Source: Clostridium sp. AN503 (GTDB lineage Bacteria; Bacillota; Clostridia; Lachnospirales; Lachnospiraceae). Taken from it: DNA of 64,000 bases. The notes below the pieces were generated by a model that worked only from the letters and a program-made list of their open reading frames with translations, made no database searches and was not told the DNA's origin. How positions within the stretch are numbered: position 1 is the stretch's first letter; every line of letters begins with the position of its first letter. The stretch spans positions 2,046,001-2,110,000 of the forward strand of contig NZ_JBFDTP010000002.1 in NCBI RefSeq assembly GCF_040719375.1, written 5' to 3'. The translations under genes were made by a program, and so were the position numbers. Of the stretch, positions 62,456 through 64,000 are shown piece by piece.

Positions 62456-63334
62456 TCAATATCCATAGAAAACCTGTACCATCGGCGAGCTCTTATCCAG
62501 GATCAGTGTGTTATTGCCGCTCTTTAAAGCTGCCTTCGCCGCATCCAGGGAACGGACGAAATTATAAAAATCCGCCTTGCTGGTGTCGTTGTAGGCATTG
62601 GAGAGGATCTGCATATACTGGGCCTCGCCCTCCGCCTTAGTCTTCTCCGCATCTGCCTGGGCCTTGGACTTCATCACCGACACTTCCTTGGTGGTGTCGT
62701 TCTTGATCTTCTGGGCGGAGGAATTGCCCTGCGCCGTAAAGGACGCCGCAATGTTGTTCCGCTCTGAGATCATGCGGTCGTAGACCGCCTGCTTGTTATC
62801 GTCCGGCATATCTAAGGACTTGGTCTCCACCGCCAGCACATGGATGCCGTAACCGTCCAGAGATTCACCGATATTGCCGCTGATATCGAGCGCCAGCTTG
62901 CCGTCCCGGTTCTCGATGATCTCAGCCTGGTCCATATTGGAGATCACGGACTTCATGGAGGAGAACACCGACGCGGAGATACGCGACTGTGCCTGCGCCA
63001 CCTGTCCGTTCAAATGTCTTGTGAACAGCACCGGGTCTGAAATCCGCCAGAGGACAAAGGCGTCGGCGATCATGCTCTTCTTATCCCGGGTGATCACATC
63101 TGATTTCGGGATATCGTAGATCTGCAGCGCCTTTGGAATGGACGCGCTCGTCTGGATAAACGGTACCTTGAAGGACACGCCCGGGGTATCCTCTACTCTG
63201 ACGATCTCGCCGAACTGGCGGATCAGTTTATATTCATCCGGGTAAGTGACCACCAGCGAAGCGCCAAGAAGCAAAACCGCCGCTACTGCCGCCAGCCCGC
63301 CGAACCCGCTTAAAAACCTGCCTGCCTTCTTCAC
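62456..63334 (-). CDS. hflC: Membrane protease modulator HflC
   Basis: 292 residues. One membrane anchor (about 9-29, GFGGLAAVAAVLLLGASLVV), then an SPFH/band 7 domain: YPDEYKLIRQFGEIVRVEDTPGVSFKVPFIQTSASIPK and helical KSKAQADAEKTKAEGEAQYMQIL. HflK and HflC form a cage around FtsH and shape membrane proteolysis. GTG start overlaps the hflK stop (GTGA), with GGAGGTG upstream. Confidence 0.93.
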   Translation of the reverse strand: MKKAGRFLSGFGGLAAVAAVLLLGASLVVTYPDEYKLIRQFGEIVRVEDTPGVSFKVPFIQTSASIPKALQIYDIPKSDVITRDKKSMIADAFVLWRISDPVLFTRHLNGQVAQAQSRISASVFSSMKSVISNMDQAEIIENRDGKLALDISGNIGESLDGYGIHVLAVETKSLDMPDDNKQAVYDRMISERNNIAASFTAQGNSSAQKIKNDTTKEVSVMKSKAQADAEKTKAEGEAQYMQILSNAYNDTSKADFYNFVRSLDAAKAALKSGNNTLILDKSSPMVQVFYGY

Positions 63335-64000
63335 TGTGCCACCTCCTCAATATTTACATCTGAACTGTTCTGTGTCCCGCCAGCCTGTGATGCGCTGTTC
63401 TGGGCTGTGCCTCCACTCTGGGCGGAAGCCCCGCCCTGTGATGCTGTTCCCTGGCCTGCGCCGGATGCTGCCTGCCCTGCGGTCCCGCTATTAGCTCCGG
63501 TTCCCGAAGCCCCGGCTCCGTTTGCCCGCGCAGCCGCATCCGCCTGCATGGACGAGGTGAAACTGTCTAAGGGCAGCATCTTCTGGGTACCGCTCTCATC
63601 CACGATATATACCTTCATGCTGGGCAGCAGCTCCTCCATGGTCTCATAAAACATACGCTGCTTGGTGATCAGCGGGTATTTGCTGTACTCCGCATACATC
63701 TGTTCAAAACGGGAAACCTGGCCCTGCGCCTCGTTGATGCGGGCTTCCTTCTCCGCCTCGGCGCTCTTGATGATCCGGTCACACTCGGCCTCGGCCTGCG
63801 GGATCTTCTCATTCCGGTCCTTGTTGGCATTGTTGATGGCAGTCTCCTTGCCCTGCTTGGCATTTTCCACGTTCTTAAAGGCATTCATGACCTCTGTGGT
63901 GGGCGGGAACGCATCCTGGATCGTGATATTCACCACCGACAGGCCGATATCCTCCGCGATCATCCGGTTGGTCAGCTTTTCCTTGATCTCCGACTGGATG
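63331..64000 (-). CDS. hflK: Membrane protease modulator HflK, C-terminal fragment
   Basis: The gene runs off the right edge; only the last 222 codons are seen. DIGLSVVNITIQDAFPPTTEVMNAFKNVENAKQGKETAINNANKDRNEKIPQAEAECDRIIKSAEAEKEARINEAQGQVSRFEQMYAEY is the SPFH C-terminal helix of HflK. It ends in about 75 residues of low complexity (Gly, Ala, Ser, Gln, Thr), which is longer than usual. Partner of HflC, to which it is translationally coupled. Confidence 0.9.
   Translation of the reverse strand, partial: IQSEIKEKLTNRMIAEDIGLSVVNITIQDAFPPTTEVMNAFKNVENAKQGKETAINNANKDRNEKIPQAEAECDRIIKSAEAEKEARINEAQGQVSRFEQMYAEYSKYPLITKQRMFYETMEELLPSMKVYIVDESGTQKMLPLDSFTSSMQADAAARANGAGASGTGANSGTAGQAASGAGQGTASQGGASAQSGGTAQNSASQAGGTQNSSDVNIEEVAQ

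Noticed and set aside
1..64000. CRISPR arrays, tRNA or rRNA genes, prophage or conjugative genes
   Set aside because: No regularly spaced repeats, no cloverleaf-like or rRNA-like stretches, and no phage or transfer gene families were seen on reading.

Overview
The window looks like a chromosomal segment of a spore-forming, low-to-mid GC Firmicute. The best guess is class Clostridia, family Lachnospiraceae (Enterocloster/Hungatella-like). The reasons are the spoIIA and spoVA operons with sigF, a sigK gene, a T-box and a lysine riboswitch, strong AGGAGG-type ribosome binding sites, vegetative promoters with 17-bp spacers, and families typical of Lachnospiraceae (DUF5716, DUF5717, DUF4364). The genus is inference. 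Most genes lie on the minus strand. No phage, integrase, insertion sequence, CRISPR array, tRNA or rRNA was seen.

Layout (mostly read right to left). 1-6.5 kb: a penicillin-binding protein (cut by the window edge), an FtsW/RodA flippase-polymerase, a U32 peptidase, ZapA, then ruvAB. 6.7-13.7 kb: a YprB-like exonuclease, a frameshifted AraC regulator divergent from a MATE exporter, a lipoprotein, an MTA/SAH-nucleosidase-like protein, an aspartate/glutamate racemase-family protein and a HAD phosphatase. 13.8-18.8 kb: purA, an Rpn-type nuclease, and purC-purB. 18.9-22 kb: two small envelope genes, then dapA-dapB behind a lysine riboswitch. 22-32.6 kb: a ten-gene nucleoside uptake and breakdown block with ribokinase, BMP-type ABC importer, two nucleoside hydrolases, a YczE-like membrane protein and a LacI-repressor/ribokinase fusion. 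32.7-41 kb: cobO, a double-OB SSB-like protein, typA, a frameshifted yigZ and a class A PBP. 41-51.8 kb: spoVAE-AD-AC-AB-AA, a new 51-codon membrane peptide, sigF-spoIIAB-spoIIAA, a TPR membrane protein, a 45-residue acidic peptide, folC and T-box-controlled valS. 51.9-58.2 kb: the uncharacterised TPR/DUF5716/DUF5717 set and DUF4364. 58.2-64 kb: galE, a frameshifted GGDEF-EAL gene, sigK, hflC and hflK (cut by the edge).

The most unusual structure is a family of four giant palindromes in two gene-free stretches (34.08-34.79 kb and 40.41-41.17 kb). Each is about 300 bp: a GC-rich outer stem of 23-45 bp, an internal loop, a second stem of 26-36 bp containing an A-run, and a tip with two small hairpins, one of which carries an ATCA(A)-like loop. 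Stem sequences are unrelated between copies although the two arms of each copy match almost perfectly. All four share a 5' box (T-run, then a G-rich stretch ending in ACAG). In both loci the two copies sit head to head across a 104-109 bp spacer. I do not recognise this family.

Other points: a perfect dyad operator fills the spacer of the rbsK promoter; typA has an intrinsic terminator between its promoter and start codon; SigK seems to lack a pro-sequence; and three genes (araC-type, yigZ, GGDEF-EAL) are each broken by a 1-2 base indel, which may be real or may be sequence error.
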